DNA from: an uncultured Actinomycetes bacterium
GTDB taxonomy: Bacteria; Actinomycetota; Aquicultoria; CAJVYJ01
DNA length: 6,969 nucleotides
Reading direction: 5' to 3'
Assembly: GCA_913009475.1 (NCBI GenBank)
Contig: CAJVYJ010000097.1
Coordinates: 1-6,969, forward strand
The position numbers were made by a program, and so were the translations under genes. The number at the start of each line of letters is the position of its first letter. Position 1 is the stretch's first letter. Shown one piece after another: positions 1 to 6,255 of this stretch. The notes under the pieces were generated by a model that was not told the DNA's origin, did no database searches, and saw only the letters and a program-made list of their open reading frames with translations.

Positions 1-4
1 GAAG

Positions 5-307
5 ATGAAAAAGCCGGAAAAGACTGAAGCGGAAATTATGGCTGAAATACAGGAGGCCATGGCTAAAACTCCGGTCAAGGATCTTATTTTACAGTTTATG
101 ATGACGCTATCAAGCATTGCTTACCAACGTTTAGGCGTGTATCAAGAACTCGATAAGACAAAAATCGATTTATCTGAAGCTAAAGTAGCTATCGATAGCT
201 ATGAGGCCTTAATAAAGATTGTAGAGACGCAAACTAAACCGGAAGAAATTAAAACCCTAAAAGGTATATTATCAAGCTTAAAAATGGTTTATGTGGAAAA
301 AAAATAA
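5..307 (+). CDS. DUF1844 domain-containing protein
   Basis: This encodes a 100-residue soluble protein with no signal peptide or membrane segment. Residues about 24-98 match my memory of the DUF1844 family: a hydrophobic N-terminal helix (PVKDLILQFMMTLSSIAYQRLG), then an acidic stretch with the IDSYEAL motif, then a C-terminal helix ending in LKMVYVEKK. The family's molecular function is unknown; members are short, usually around 80-130 residues, so this length is normal. The first 20 or so residues are charged and probably disordered. Only four bases precede the ATG, so no ribosome binding site can be seen and a longer N-terminus outside the window is possible; ATG 38 is an alternative start. 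The gene is separated from the formate dehydrogenase operon by an AT-rich gap and need not be functionally linked to it. Family assignment is by pattern recognition only. Confidence 0.8.
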   Translation: MKKPEKTEAEIMAEIQEAMAKTPVKDLILQFMMTLSSIAYQRLGVYQELDKTKIDLSEAKVAIDSYEALIKIVETQTKPEEIKTLKGILSSLKMVYVEKK

Positions 308-347
308 ACAAACAAGTTGGATATTAAATTTATTTATAGACTGTTTC

Positions 348-371
348 TATAATTAAAAATTATGTTATACT
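348..371 (+). promoter_or_regulatory. candidate promoter region for the nuoE-nuoF-fdhF operon
   Basis: The AT-rich gap between the DUF1844 gene and nuoE has a perfect TATAAT at 348-353 and a second -10-like TATACT at 366-371. Neither has a convincing TTGACA-like element at the right distance: TGTTTC at 342-347, 18 bases before the second, is poor. The position, 40-60 bases before the nuoE start, suits an operon promoter. In such AT-rich DNA the hexamers may be chance matches. Confidence 0.3.
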
Positions 372-403
372 ATCTTTTTACTTGTCAAACAAGCGAATTA
401 TTC

Positions 404-407
404 GGAG
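404..407 (+). promoter_or_regulatory. ribosome binding site of nuoE
   Basis: GGAG lies six bases before the ATG at 414. It supports this start over downstream ATG codons such as the one for Met20. Confidence 0.7.
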
Positions 408-413
408 TGACTT

Positions 414-917
414 ATGACTGAAAATAACTGTAGTTGCGAAGAGAATAATAGTAAAAATGAGCAGTTGACAATGGATATCTTAGCGAAATATAGCGGTAAA
501 AAGGGTTCATTGATGCCGATTCTGCAAGAGGTTCAAACCATCTTCGGCTATCTGCCGCAAACTATTCTTAAAAAAATATCCGCTGAGACTAAAATGCCAA
601 TGAGTCGGATTTACGGCGTCGCTACTTTTTATTCACAATTCCGGCTGCAACCTGTCGGTAAGAATATAATAAGAGTTTGTCATGGGACGGCTTGCCACGT
701 GGCCGGGTCGGAAAATATTACCTTGGCGCTGGAGTCCAAATTAGATGTTGAAGACGGTCAAACGACGGCTGATAATCAATTTACACTGGAGTCGGTAGCG
801 TGCCTGGGATGCTGCAGCTTGGCGCCGGTTGTAATGGTAAACAAGCATACCTATGGGAGCTTAACTCCTGATAAAACTAAGAAATTAATCAAAAAATATG
901 AACAAAAAGAAAACTAA
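414..917 (+). CDS. nuoE: NuoE/HydC-type [2Fe-2S] subunit of NAD-dependent formate dehydrogenase
   Basis: This 167-residue protein is the small thioredoxin-fold [2Fe-2S] subunit found in complex I (NuoE, the 24 kDa subunit), in HydC of [FeFe] hydrogenases and in soluble NAD-dependent formate dehydrogenases. The N-terminal helical part (about 20-80) holds the typical GSLMPILQEVQ and YGVATFYSQF motifs. The cluster ligands are C89 and C94 (CHGTAC) and C130 and C134 (CLGCCSLAP); all four are present. Length is normal for the family. The first 15 residues are polar and carry two extra cysteines, C6 and C8, outside the fold. It is cytoplasmic and is expected to sit beside NuoF and relay or tune electrons near the flavin. 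The gene overlaps the next start by 20 bases, implying translational coupling. Because the operon ends in a formate dehydrogenase gene, I assign it to that enzyme rather than to complex I or a hydrogenase. Confidence 0.92.
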   Translation: MTENNCSCEENNSKNEQLTMDILAKYSGKKGSLMPILQEVQTIFGYLPQTILKKISAETKMPMSRIYGVATFYSQFRLQPVGKNIIRVCHGTACHVAGSENITLALESKLDVEDGQTTADNQFTLESVACLGCCSLAPVVMVNKHTYGSLTPDKTKKLIKKYEQKEN

Positions 918-2808
918 TACCACTAATACGAATACGGAGGTCATTGTCGGGCTTGGCAGCTGCGGTTTAGCGGCGGGAGCCGGCGATGTCTTCGATGCTT
1001 TAGCGGATGAGATGAAAAAAAACGGTGTAGACGCGCGATTGAAAAAGACGGGTTGCATCGGTCTCTGTTATAAGGAAGTCCTGATTGATATTATCTCTGA
1101 CGGCGTCAAGGTCTCTTACGGCAATGTCACGCCGGCGATGGCGGCGCGTATTGTCAAGGAACATCTGGTTGAAGGCCGGCCGGTCGATGAATGGATTATT
1201 TTCAAGAAAGACGTTGTCAGCGGGGAAAATACTTTTCTTAAGGACCAAAAAAGAATAGTTTTGCGTAAATGCGGTTTAATTGATCCGGAAGACATAGAAG
1301 AAGCCATTGCTAAGGGCGGATATGAGGCCATAAAAAAAGTTTTAAGCGAGAACTCACCCGATGAAGTTGTGGCTATTGTCAAAGAGTCGGGCTTGCGCGG
1401 TCGCGGCGGCGCCGGCTTTACCACTGGCTTGAAATGGGAATTTACCAGAAAAGCTGAGGGCGATCAAAAATATATTATATGTAATGCCGATGAAGGTGAC
1501 CCCGGTGCTTATATGGATCGTAGCGTCTTAGAGAGCGATCCCCATGCAGTTTTAGAAGGTATGCTGATTGCGGGCTACGCAATCAGCGCCGACCAGGGCT
1601 ATATTTATTGTCGGGCTGAATATCCTTTAGCAATTAAAAGATTGAATATCGGCATAGAGCAAGCCAGGGCCAAGGGCTTGCTTGGCAAAAACATTCTCGG
1701 TCATGATTTTAATTTTGATATTACTATTAAACAAGGAGCCGGCGCGTTTGTCTGCGGCGAGGAAACGGCGCTGATGGCTTCAATAGAGGGCAAACGGGGG
1801 ATGCCGCGCTTAAAGCCGCCTTTTCCCGTGATATCAGGCCTTTGGGAGAAGCCGACTTGTATCAATAATGTCGAAACTTTGGCTAATATCAGTTGGATTA
1901 TCTTAAACGGAGCTGCTGAGTACGCGGCCATAGGCACTGAACGCAGCAAGGGCAATAAAGTTTTTGCTTTAACGGGTAAGATCGAGCGCAGCGGTCTGGT
2001 GGAAGTGCCGATGGGGATAACGCTTAGAGAGATAATCTTCGATATCGGCGGCGGCATAAAAGACGGCGGGACCTTTAAAGCTGTTCAAATCGGGGGCCCG
2101 ACCGGAGGTTGCCTGCCTGAAGATTTTCTCGATACTTATGTTGATTACGACTCACTGACTAAAACCGGAGCGACTATGGGCTCCGGTGGCATGGTTATTT
2201 TAGACGAGTCCACTTGTATGGTTGATTTGGCGAAATTTTTTATGTCTTTTGCTCAAAGTGAATCATGCGGTAAATGTGTCCCTTGCCGCCTGGGAACCAA
2301 GAGAATGCTGGAGATATTAGAGCGTATTACCCAAGGTATCGCTTCCGCGGAAGAGTTGGATCTCTTGGAAAGTTTGGCGGTCGATGTCAAGATGTCATCT
2401 CTTTGCGGACTCGGACAAACCGCACCCAATCCGATATTGACTACCATTAAATATTTTCGTGATGAATATCTTAGCCATATACATGATAAAACCTGTCCCG
2501 CTAAAGTCTGTGTAGACTTAATCGATGTGGTGATTAATCAGGACCTATGTCGTCAGTGCGCCGTATGTATCAAGCATTGTCCAGTGCAAGCGATAAGCGG
2601 GGCCCGTCATGAGTATACTGTAATCGACCCCGACGCCTGTATTGGCTGCCGGATGTGTATCTCCGTTTGTCCCTGGAACACTATTGACGTTGATTCGCCA
2701 AAGCAGTTGATAGTCCCGGCCGAAAAGTACCGTCGGCCGGTCAACAAAGAGAACGTGGCCGAGAGCGTGAGATGCAAGGCAGACGAAAGTCGAGGTGGGG
2801 GAGCGTAG
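898..2808 (+). CDS. nuoF: NuoF/HydB-type NADH-binding flavoprotein subunit
   Basis: This 636-residue diaphorase subunit binds FMN and NAD(H). Domains in order: an N-terminal thioredoxin-like [2Fe-2S] region (about 14-92; C22, C53, C57); the FMN/NADH-binding core with GRGGAGF (168-174), NADEGDPGAY (196-205) and CGEETAL (286-292); an SLBB segment (about 350-430); a 4Fe-4S site of C457, C460, C463 and C503; and two ferredoxin-like [4Fe-4S] motifs, C551/554/557/561 and C581/584/587/591. This is the long HydB layout of bifurcating hydrogenases and formate dehydrogenases, not the shorter NuoF of complex I. The start overlaps nuoE and has no clear Shine-Dalgarno sequence, so coupled translation is likely; the 13 polar residues before the fold leave the exact start uncertain. 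The recognisable protein ends near YRRP (about 614). The last 20 or so residues look like translated repeat DNA, ending at TAG. Confidence 0.93.
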   Translation: MNKKKTNTTNTNTEVIVGLGSCGLAAGAGDVFDALADEMKKNGVDARLKKTGCIGLCYKEVLIDIISDGVKVSYGNVTPAMAARIVKEHLVEGRPVDEWIIFKKDVVSGENTFLKDQKRIVLRKCGLIDPEDIEEAIAKGGYEAIKKVLSENSPDEVVAIVKESGLRGRGGAGFTTGLKWEFTRKAEGDQKYIICNADEGDPGAYMDRSVLESDPHAVLEGMLIAGYAISADQGYIYCRAEYPLAIKRLNIGIEQARAKGLLGKNILGHDFNFDITIKQGAGAFVCGEETALMASIEGKRGMPRLKPPFPVISGLWEKPTCINNVETLANISWIILNGAAEYAAIGTERSKGNKVFALTGKIERSGLVEVPMGITLREIIFDIGGGIKDGGTFKAVQIGGPTGGCLPEDFLDTYVDYDSLTKTGATMGSGGMVILDESTCMVDLAKFFMSFAQSESCGKCVPCRLGTKRMLEILERITQGIASAEELDLLESLAVDVKMSSLCGLGQTAPNPILTTIKYFRDEYLSHIHDKTCPAKVCVDLIDVVINQDLCRQCAVCIKHCPVQAISGARHEYTVIDPDACIGCRMCISVCPWNTIDVDSPKQLIVPAEKYRRPVNKENVAESVRCKADESRGGGA

Positions 2809-2850
2809 TTTTGTTACGTAACCGAGAAGAGACCGAGGATAACACCGCAG
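2767..2850. repeat. possible inserted structured repeat spanning the nuoF 3' end
   Basis: The 3' end of nuoF and the DNA after it read unlike the flanking coding sequence. There is a loosely symmetrical block, ATGCAAGGC then CGAGGTGGGGG then GCGTAG, followed after TTTTG by TTACGTAACCGAG and then AACACCGCAG. CGTAG (2801-2805 region) can pair with TTACG using one G-T wobble, and outer parts pair imperfectly. The layout resembles dispersed intergenic repeats I recall from anaerobic proteobacteria and candidate phyla, but that recollection is loose and only one copy is in this window. It would explain the odd glycine-rich nuoF tail. Confidence 0.35.
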
Positions 2851-2950
2851 ATTGGGTTGGCGGCCAAGCTTCTAGGCGCAAAGTCGGGAGTTCAACGATG
2901 ATTCCCAAAGGGATGTTGTAATAGCCGGGGATAGATCAGGCATTTAATTA

Positions 2951-2955
2951 AAGGA
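2951..2955 (+). promoter_or_regulatory. ribosome binding site of fdhF
   Basis: AAGGA lies eight bases before the ATG at 2964 and supports that start. The 155-base gap before fdhF has no convincing promoter or U-tailed terminator, so read-through transcription from nuoF is assumed. Confidence 0.65.
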
Positions 2956-2963
2956 ATGTTCGT

Positions 2964-5180
2964 ATGTCGCAGTTGAATATTACCATAAATGAAAATAAGC
3001 TTACGGTTAGTCCCGGGTCCACTATCTTGGATGCCGCTAAAGCGGTTGGCGTTCATATACCCACTCTCTGTCATGACCCGCGTTTGAAGCCTTACGGCGC
3101 GTGTCGTGTCTGTTTAGTGGAAGTCGAAGGCGCCCGCGCGCCCATGCCGGCGTGTGCCACTAAAGTAACAGACGGCATGGTAGTCAGTACGGATACGGAG
3201 AAAATCCATAGATTACGCAAGACTGTTGTTGAGTTGCTTATCTCCGACCATCCCTTGGAATGTGTTACTTGCGAACAATGCGGTGATTGCGGGCTGCAGG
3301 ACCTGGCCTATCGATATGGATTGAATAAGAGCCGCTATATCGGGGAGCGCCATCCGTTAAGAGAACAAGGCGATGACCCGTTCATCCAAAGAAACCTGGA
3401 TAAATGTATTCTTTGCGGGCGCTGTGTCCGCATCTGTGACGAGGTGGAGTCAGCTTTTGCTATCGACTTTACTTATCGAGGTTTTCAGGTCCAAGTCGGC
3501 ACCGATTACGGTACATCACTTAAGAATACCAGCTGTGAGTTTTGCGGCCAATGCATATCGTCTTGTCCCGTCGGCGCGTTGATAGAAAAGCCGCGCTTAA
3601 ATAAGGGTCGGACTTGGGAGACAAAAAAAACTTTAACTATCTGTCCTTACTGCGGCACTGGTTGTACGTTGGAGTTACAGACTATCGGCGACAAGATAGT
3701 TAATGTCGCGGCGCCGCTTGACAAGGGTGTTAATCGGGGAAATCTTTGTGTAAAGGGGCGTTTTGGCTACCAGTTCGTTAACAGCAATGACCGCTTGAAA
3801 ACACCATTAATAAAAAAGAACGGTAAGTTCGTGGAAGCGACTTGGTCGGAAGCGATTTCGTTGATAGCGAAGAAGTTTAATGGTATTAAGTCGGCGCATG
3901 GCGCTGACGCTCTGGCCGGTTTTTCCTCAGCCAAATGCACTAATGAGGAAAATTATCTTTTCCAAAAGTTTATGCGGGCCGCGGTGGGCACCAATAATGT
4001 TGACCATTGCGCGCGTCTTTGTCACGCCTCAACGGTGGCCGGACTGGCCCGCGCGTTTGGCAGTGGTGCCATGACCAATTCCATTGATGATTTTGCCAAA
4101 GCCAAAGCGATTTTAGTAATTGGTTCCAATACCACAGAGGCGCATCCTATTATCGGGATAAATATACTGCAGGCGGTGCGTAATAATGGTGCCAAGTTGA
4201 TTGTCATCGATCCGCGTAAAATCAAACTAACGCAGTTCGCTGATATTTGGATGGCGCAAAGGCCGGGCAGTGACGTCGCTGTCATCAACGGCATTATGAA
4301 TATAATTTTAAAGGAAGGCTGGTACGACCAAAAATTTATCGAGGAGCGTACGGAAGACTTTGATGAGTTAAAGAAGATATTAGATGCGTATACACCGGAA
4401 AAGGTAGCGGAAATATCAGGTGTTTCACCCGAAGATTTACGACGGGCCGCGGATATTTATGCCAACAGCGGCGCCTCATCCATAGTATTTTCTATGGGAA
4501 TCACCCAGCACTCAACCGGCACTGACAATGTTTTATCGTTGGCAAATTTAGCGATGATGACCGGCAATGTCGGCCGCGAAGGTACGGGCGTAAATCCGCT
4601 CCGGGGACAAAATAACGTGCAAGGTGCTTGTGATATGGGCTCTTTACCTAATGTCTGTTGCGGTTATCAAAAAGTTGGCGATGATGGTGTTCAAGCCAAA
4701 TTTCAGGCAGCGTGGGGGGTCGAGCTACCGAAAACCCCTGGCTTAACCGTGGTGGAAATATTAAACAGCGCGGCTAAGGGCGGCGTTAAAGGGTTGTATG
4801 TTATGGGTGAGAATCCGATGCTCAGTGACCCCGACAGCCAACACGTGGAAGAAGCGTTGGAGAAATTGGAATTTTTGGTAGTTCAGGATATCTTTATGAC
4901 GGAGACAGCTGTGTTTGCCGATGTTATTTTGCCGGGTCTGACATTCGCTGAGCGTGATGGTACCTTTACTAATACGGAAAGGCGAGTGCAGCGGATAAGG
5001 CGGGCTATTAATCCTATGGGAAACGCTCGCGAGGATTGGCGGATAATCTCCGATGTCGCTACCGCGATGGGTTATCCCATGCATTATGAGTCGGCGGATG
5101 AGATACTGGCGGAAATCAACTCGGTGACACCGTCATATGCGTGTATTACCACCGCGCGCATTAGCGATAGCGGTTTCTAG
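2964..5180 (+). CDS. fdhF: formate dehydrogenase catalytic (alpha) subunit, N-terminal 738 residues up to an in-frame TAG
   Basis: This is the molybdopterin catalytic subunit of a cytoplasmic NAD-linked formate dehydrogenase, interconverting formate and CO2. A NuoG-like N-terminus carries a [2Fe-2S] site (C36, C47, C50, C64), a His-ligated [4Fe-4S] site (H96, C100, C103, C109; C106 is an extra cysteine) and two ferredoxin [4Fe-4S] motifs (C148/151/154/158 and C191/194/197/201). The catalytic part starts with a [4Fe-4S] site (C227, C230, C234, C262). The Mo/W ligand is C353, followed by H354, in VDHCARLCH, so this is a cysteine and not a selenocysteine enzyme. The PLRGQNNVQGACD motif (545-557) holds R547, which I take to match E. 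coli FdhF Arg333. Translation stops at TAG, codon 739, yet the same frame continues with family sequence to 5651 and gives a normal full length of 895 codons. Without that part the MGD-binding domain is missing. Confidence 0.93.
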   Translation: MSQLNITINENKLTVSPGSTILDAAKAVGVHIPTLCHDPRLKPYGACRVCLVEVEGARAPMPACATKVTDGMVVSTDTEKIHRLRKTVVELLISDHPLECVTCEQCGDCGLQDLAYRYGLNKSRYIGERHPLREQGDDPFIQRNLDKCILCGRCVRICDEVESAFAIDFTYRGFQVQVGTDYGTSLKNTSCEFCGQCISSCPVGALIEKPRLNKGRTWETKKTLTICPYCGTGCTLELQTIGDKIVNVAAPLDKGVNRGNLCVKGRFGYQFVNSNDRLKTPLIKKNGKFVEATWSEAISLIAKKFNGIKSAHGADALAGFSSAKCTNEENYLFQKFMRAAVGTNNVDHCARLCHASTVAGLARAFGSGAMTNSIDDFAKAKAILVIGSNTTEAHPIIGINILQAVRNNGAKLIVIDPRKIKLTQFADIWMAQRPGSDVAVINGIMNIILKEGWYDQKFIEERTEDFDELKKILDAYTPEKVAEISGVSPEDLRRAADIYANSGASSIVFSMGITQHSTGTDNVLSLANLAMMTGNVGREGTGVNPLRGQNNVQGACDMGSLPNVCCGYQKVGDDGVQAKFQAAWGVELPKTPGLTVVEILNSAAKGGVKGLYVMGENPMLSDPDSQHVEEALEKLEFLVVQDIFMTETAVFADVILPGLTFAERDGTFTNTERRVQRIRRAINPMGNAREDWRIISDVATAMGYPMHYESADEILAEINSVTPSYACITTARISDSGF
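5178..5180 (+). other. in-frame amber codon inside fdhF
   Basis: TAG follows DSGF and precedes WPC. In homologues, as I remember them, this site reads G-[LI]-Q-W-P-C, so the TAG replaces a glutamine codon; one C-to-T change from CAG would produce it. The frame before and after is identical, with no shift. Whether it is a mutation, a sequence error or a suppressed codon cannot be decided here. Confidence 0.9.
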
Positions 5181-5651
5181 TGGCCTTGTACCGTTACTAA
5201 CCATCCGGGAACGCCCTTTTTGCATAAAGACAAATTTGCGCGCGGAAAAGGAAGATTTTACGCGGTCGACTATAAGCCGCCGGCGGAAGAGCCGGACATC
5301 AAGTTTCCGCTGATTTTAACGACCGGGCGCCTCTTGAATCAGTTTCACACCGGTACTATGATACGCCGCAGTGAAGGGATAGACGAAGTCTATCCGGTGG
5401 CTCACGCGGAGATAAATCCACGTGACGCCGCTAAATATAATATCGCTGACGAAGATGACGTAGTGTTGGAGACCCGTCGGGGGCAAATTACCGCCAAAGC
5501 TTTAATTACCAAGAAATCACGGCCCGGTATCGTCTTTATGCCGTTTCATTTCCACGAAGCCGCCGCCAATATACTCACCAATCCTGTTTTGGATCCGATC
5601 GCCAAAATTCCCGAATTTAAAGTCTGCGCTTTGAGAATCTCTAAGAAATAG
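5181..5651 (+). pseudogene. fdhF: formate dehydrogenase alpha subunit, C-terminal MGD-binding domain cut off by the TAG
   Basis: The 156 codons after the amber codon are in the same frame as fdhF and encode its missing end. A short linker contains WPC, HPGTPFLHKDKFARGKGRF and a tyrosine-rich segment. The molydopterin-dinucleotide-binding beta-barrel follows, about residues 781-890 in full-length numbering, with FPLILTTGRLLNQFHTGTM, the INPRDAAKYNI motif and VFMPFHFHEAAAN. It ends in TAG at 5649-5651. The domain shows no further stops, frameshifts or gaps, so either the interruption is very recent or the product is still made. Separate translation could in principle begin at TTG 5220 (GGGA nine bases upstream) or ATG 5358, but both lie in sequence conserved for the fused protein, so these are probably not real starts. 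If translation does end at 5180, this part is a dead remnant. Confidence 0.85.
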
Positions 5652-5658
5652 CTTCTCT

Positions 5659-5687
5659 TGTCATTCCCGACTCCGATCGGGAATCCA
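5659..5687. repeat. inverted repeat just after fdhF
   Basis: ATTCCCGA (5663-5670) and TCGGGAAT (5677-5684) form a perfect 8-base-pair stem with a six-base loop, framed as TGTCATTCCCG...CGGGAATCCA. I recall this kind of unit as a common dispersed repeat in several bacterial groups. It begins 11 bases after the fdhF frame ends and has no T tract. Confidence 0.65.
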
Positions 5688-5758
5688 CAATCAATTGGGC
5701 TTTGTGATTTTATTCCTGATGCTTTTTCATTACTCAAGACTTTTTTAAAAAATTATTA

Positions 5759-5786
5759 TGTAGGGGCGGAGTTTATCCCCGCCCGT
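5759..5786. repeat. TGTAG-led hairpin repeat, copy 1
   Basis: TGTAG at 5759-5763 is followed by GGGCGG (5764-5769), AGTTTATCC and CCGCCC (5779-5784), a perfect 6-base-pair stem. It shares the leader, and the AGTTTATC centre, with the unit at 5989. Confidence 0.65.
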
Positions 5787-5843
5787 GAAGATAGGTAAGC
5801 TTTGCCTGAGAAACATTTATTTTTTCTCTCGAAATGACGCTGT

Positions 5844-5918
5844 CAATATCCCCAGCGTGGATATTGCAGCTCGGCTCTCGGCAGCGCTCCTCGCTTAGGA
5901 GCTTAGCTCCATTGCGAG
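5844..5918. repeat. cluster of three adjoining hairpins
   Basis: CAATATCC (5844-5851) pairs perfectly with GGATATTG (5859-5866). GCTCCT (5886-5891) pairs with AGGAGC (5897-5902). The latter arm can instead pair onward, GGAGC (5898-5902) with GCTCC (5906-5910). CTCGC (5890-5894) can also pair with GCGAG (5914-5918). Overlapping alternatives of this sort allow competing folds. No function is recognised. Confidence 0.5.
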
Positions 5919-5988
5919 ACCATGCCCGCTTTAGCCTCCGAGACGCATTTCTCGTAGAATAAATAAACGTTTCTTCTGCCGTATGACG

Positions 5989-6014
5989 TGTAGCGCGCCA
6001 GTTTATCTGGCGCC
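5989..6014. repeat. TGTAG-led hairpin repeat, copy 2
   Basis: TGTAG (5989-5993) precedes a perfect 7-base-pair stem, GCGCCAG (5995-6001) with CTGGCGC (6007-6013), loop TTTAT. The centre AGTTTATC is the same as in the unit at 5759, while the GC-rich arms differ. Confidence 0.6.
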
Positions 6015-6064
6015 TTATGAGCGTTGAAGATTATGGGGCGAGAGTAGATAGGGACGTAAAACGT

Positions 6065-6093
6065 TGTAGGGGCGGGCCTTGCGCCCGCCCGTC
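6065..6093. repeat. TGTAG-led hairpin repeat, copy 3
   Basis: TGTAG (6065-6069) precedes GGGCGGGC (6070-6077), loop CTTGC, and GCCCGCCC (6083-6090), a perfect 8-base-pair GC-rich stem. Its leader and arms are closest to the unit at 5759 (TGTAGGGGCGG and CCGCCCGT shared). Confidence 0.65.
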
Positions 6094-6104
6094 GAAAAAA
6101 ACAT

Positions 6105-6133
6105 TGTAGAGACGTTGCATGCAACGTCTCTAC
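6105..6133. repeat. TGTAG-led perfect 28-base palindrome, copy 4
   Basis: Bases 6106-6133 form a perfect palindrome with no central loop; the left arm is GTAGAGACGTTGCA. It also starts with TGTAG and lies 12 bases after the previous unit. A cruciform or a long RNA hairpin could form. I recall very similar GTAGAGACG palindromes as dispersed repeats in other bacteria, but could not check. Confidence 0.75.
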
Positions 6134-6195
6134 CGCTTGGAGATTCTTCGGTCCGAGTAACAACCATATATTGAATGCTACTTAGGGCAACGAAA

Positions 6196-6225
6196 ATAAC
6201 ATCATTTGTCCGGATGCGATATAAT
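6196..6225 (+). promoter_or_regulatory. promoter of hicB-hicA
   Basis: A perfect -10 hexamer TATAAT (6220-6225) has a -35-like ATAACA (6196-6201, four of six bases of TTGACA) with an 18-base spacer. Transcription would start near 6232, giving a short leader before the hicB ribosome binding site. The module can therefore be expressed independently of the formate dehydrogenase operon. Confidence 0.55.
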
Positions 6226-6242
6226 TACATTAATTAGTTTAG

Positions 6243-6249
6243 AAGGTGG
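6243..6249 (+). promoter_or_regulatory. ribosome binding site of hicB
   Basis: AAGGTGG lies six bases before the ATG at 6256, a strong Shine-Dalgarno match. Strong initiation on the antitoxin gene fits the need to keep antitoxin in excess. Confidence 0.65.
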
Positions 6250-6255
6250 TGGATT

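Larger units (their letters stand above)
5652..6255. other. repeat-rich intergenic region without a credible gene
   Basis: About 600 bases separate fdhF from hicB. Open frames here run through inverted repeats and show no family resemblance. The region holds a series of hairpins with arms of 6 to 14 bases, listed separately, and an AT-rich promoter segment at its right end. None of the hairpins is followed by a run of T, so none is a standard terminator, although the first could stop fdhF transcription weakly. The DNA looks like an accumulation site for small palindromic elements. Confidence 0.7.

Noticed and set aside
2769..2963. Group II intron end or tRNA in the nuoF-fdhF gap
   Set aside because: No GUGYG 5' boundary, domain V stem or reverse transcriptase is visible, and no cloverleaf could be drawn.
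4020..4022. Selenocysteine at the fdhF active site
   Set aside because: The codon at the metal-ligand position is TGT (cysteine), not TGA, so no selenocysteine insertion is needed.
1000..5084. Several open frames of 60-118 codons antisense to or out of frame with nuoF and fdhF
   Set aside because: They lie wholly within strongly supported genes, and their translations show no motifs; they are shadow frames.
5178..5180. Genome-wide reassignment of TAG to an amino acid
   Set aside because: TAG also ends nuoF (2806-2808) and the full fdhF frame (5649-5651). Reading through the latter only runs into the repeat region. A pyrrolysine-type structure after the codon was looked for and only a trivial three-pair stem was found.
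5220..5651. The C-terminal part of fdhF as an independent gene
   Set aside because: Its supposed first codon is TTG, which encodes a conserved leucine of the FLHKDKF motif. The frame and the homology continue upstream to the TAG at 5178, so it is part of fdhF.
5659..6133. CRISPR array
   Set aside because: The repeated units are palindromes with only a short common leader, irregular spacing, and no constant direct repeat with unique spacers; no cas genes are present.
5903..6163. Minus-strand open frame of 86 codons in the intergenic region
   Set aside because: It runs through three hairpin repeats, has no family resemblance or ribosome binding site, and its composition follows the repeats.
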